A stretch of DNA of 30,342 bases, from the NCBI GenBank assembly GCA_021464525.1, contig JADRCO010000580.1, positions 1 through 30,342 of the forward strand, read 5' to 3'. Made by a program: the position numbers and the translations under genes. Positions 29,548-30,342 of this stretch are shown here, piece after piece; position 1 is the stretch's first letter, and each line of letters begins with the position of its first letter. Under the pieces are notes generated by a model. It worked only from the letters and a program-made list of their open reading frames with translations. It made no database searches and was not told the origin of the DNA. Source of the stretch: Rhizophagus sp. LPA8_4_AMF. Taxonomy: Eukaryota > Glomeromycota > Glomeromycetes > Glomerales > Glomeraceae.

Positions 29548-30342
29548 CCTTTTGTTTTATTTATCTGAAAAATTGATATATAATGATTAAAAAATAGGTG
29601 GATAAAAAAAATGGGTTTCTTGTCAAAAAAAAAGCGAAATAGGGAATTATTTATCTAATTTGTGTGGTTCGCCACCTTACGGATTTTAGAATAGTTAGAA
29701 AATGTAACATGCAATGTAGGTGCCACTAGATTGTTAAAAATTGGAATGTATGGTCTTCTAAATTATTGGGCGATCAGGGAGACGTGCACCGGTGTCACGA
29801 CTGTCACATGATCATAGTAACAATCGAGGATTTTCGTTTATTAATAAAAATTTATAAGAAATATATAATAATAAATGTAATACACAAATAAATCATAAGA
29901 GAAATGAAAACAATATTGCTTGCCTACCTTGATATTACCAATAACGAAACTAAACTAAAACTATAACTAAAACCTAAATTCTAAAGCTGCTTCGTCCAAC
30001 GCGTCTATATATACTATGCGTATAAAAAAGTGTGTTATACAAAGTGTAAGTTATATAAAGTGTAAGTTATGTAACTTACACCATCAATGCGCCGATCATT
30101 TGATTATGTCAGCTTTATGCCGAAATTTGCATATGTTACTATCGATTTGCGTCGATGTCACGTGATAGCAACAGAAATATGTATATCAATTTTACGAAAT
30201 TACAGTGTTTATAATAGGGTTTATACAAGATTTGGTATATACCTTATTAATAATAAACGCAATGTAATCAAATTTACAAAAAAAATGCAAACTAATAAAT
30301 CAACGGGTATACGAAAATCATAAAAATAACAATATTGCTGCC
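29548..30342. other. Right-hand end of the window, 5' flank of gene K
   Basis: A GTGCCACTAGATTGTT stretch at 29721-29736 resembles 21253-21268. A direct repeat plus a palindrome sit at 30040-30081. The 78-codon ATG frame at 30087-30323 has no recognised motif and is of a length expected by chance. Confidence 0.45.
30040..30081. repeat. Direct repeat overlapping a perfect palindrome
   Basis: AAAGTGTAAGTTAT occurs twice (30041 and 30057). The second copy forms a 22-bp inverted repeat: arms GTGTAAGTTA and TAACTTACAC separated by TG (30060-30081). Confidence 0.75.

Noticed and set aside
30087-30323. 78-residue plus-strand frame at the right edge
   Set aside because: It has an ATG but no motif, and several frames of this size are expected by chance in this composition.

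Overview
The window looks like nuclear DNA of a fungus with a very AT-rich genome. The signs are: short GT...AG introns of 67-119 nt, no operons or ribosome binding sites, long poly(T)/poly(A) tracts beside start codons, AAT and AT microsatellites, and coding islands set in AT-rich intergenic DNA. The style fits an arbuscular mycorrhizal fungus (Glomeromycotina, Rhizophagus-like). That taxonomic call is an inference; no marker gene is present.

The main content is a tandem cluster of eleven paralogous two-exon genes, called A to K here. Ten lie on the minus strand (A 682-1423, B 2630-3307, C 4427-5062, D 5868-6672, F 11276-12135, G 13133-13882, H 15838-16579, I 18984-19743, J 25588-26337, K 28825-29547). 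One, E (8515-9303), lies on the plus strand. Exon 1 encodes a helical domain of about 95 residues with two near-invariant Trp (RW...ELIKIL.FLNNNF..W), an AC..AI pair, a V/AY.K(V/I) helix, a TGKK loop and a C.I.W segment, then a Lys/Glu-rich tail and an acidic DGDIEM-like end. The spacing recalls Myb/SANT, trihelix or MADF DNA-binding folds; this is a fold guess, not a recognised family. A phase-2 intron at the same place in all eleven joins it to exon 2, a Gln/Ser/Thr-rich linker and a coiled coil. Exon 2 has two main classes: class 1 (A, B, I, J, K) and class 2 (C, E, F, G, H). D carries an unusual ASQVATTS octapeptide repeat. A family of dimeric or mixed-dimer nuclear factors is the simplest reading.

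Between 16.7 and 28.2 kb the intergenic DNA is also duplicated. A block X (3' side) and a block Y (5' side) flank genes I and J. A further X-Y pair at 16.76-18.25 kb lacks a gene but seems to keep its start-codon stub. One unrelated gene, L (22071-22935, plus strand, probably three exons, product unrecognised), sits between I and J. No tRNA, rRNA, CRISPR array or intact transposon was recognised. Every splice site is read from sequence only; none has transcript support here.
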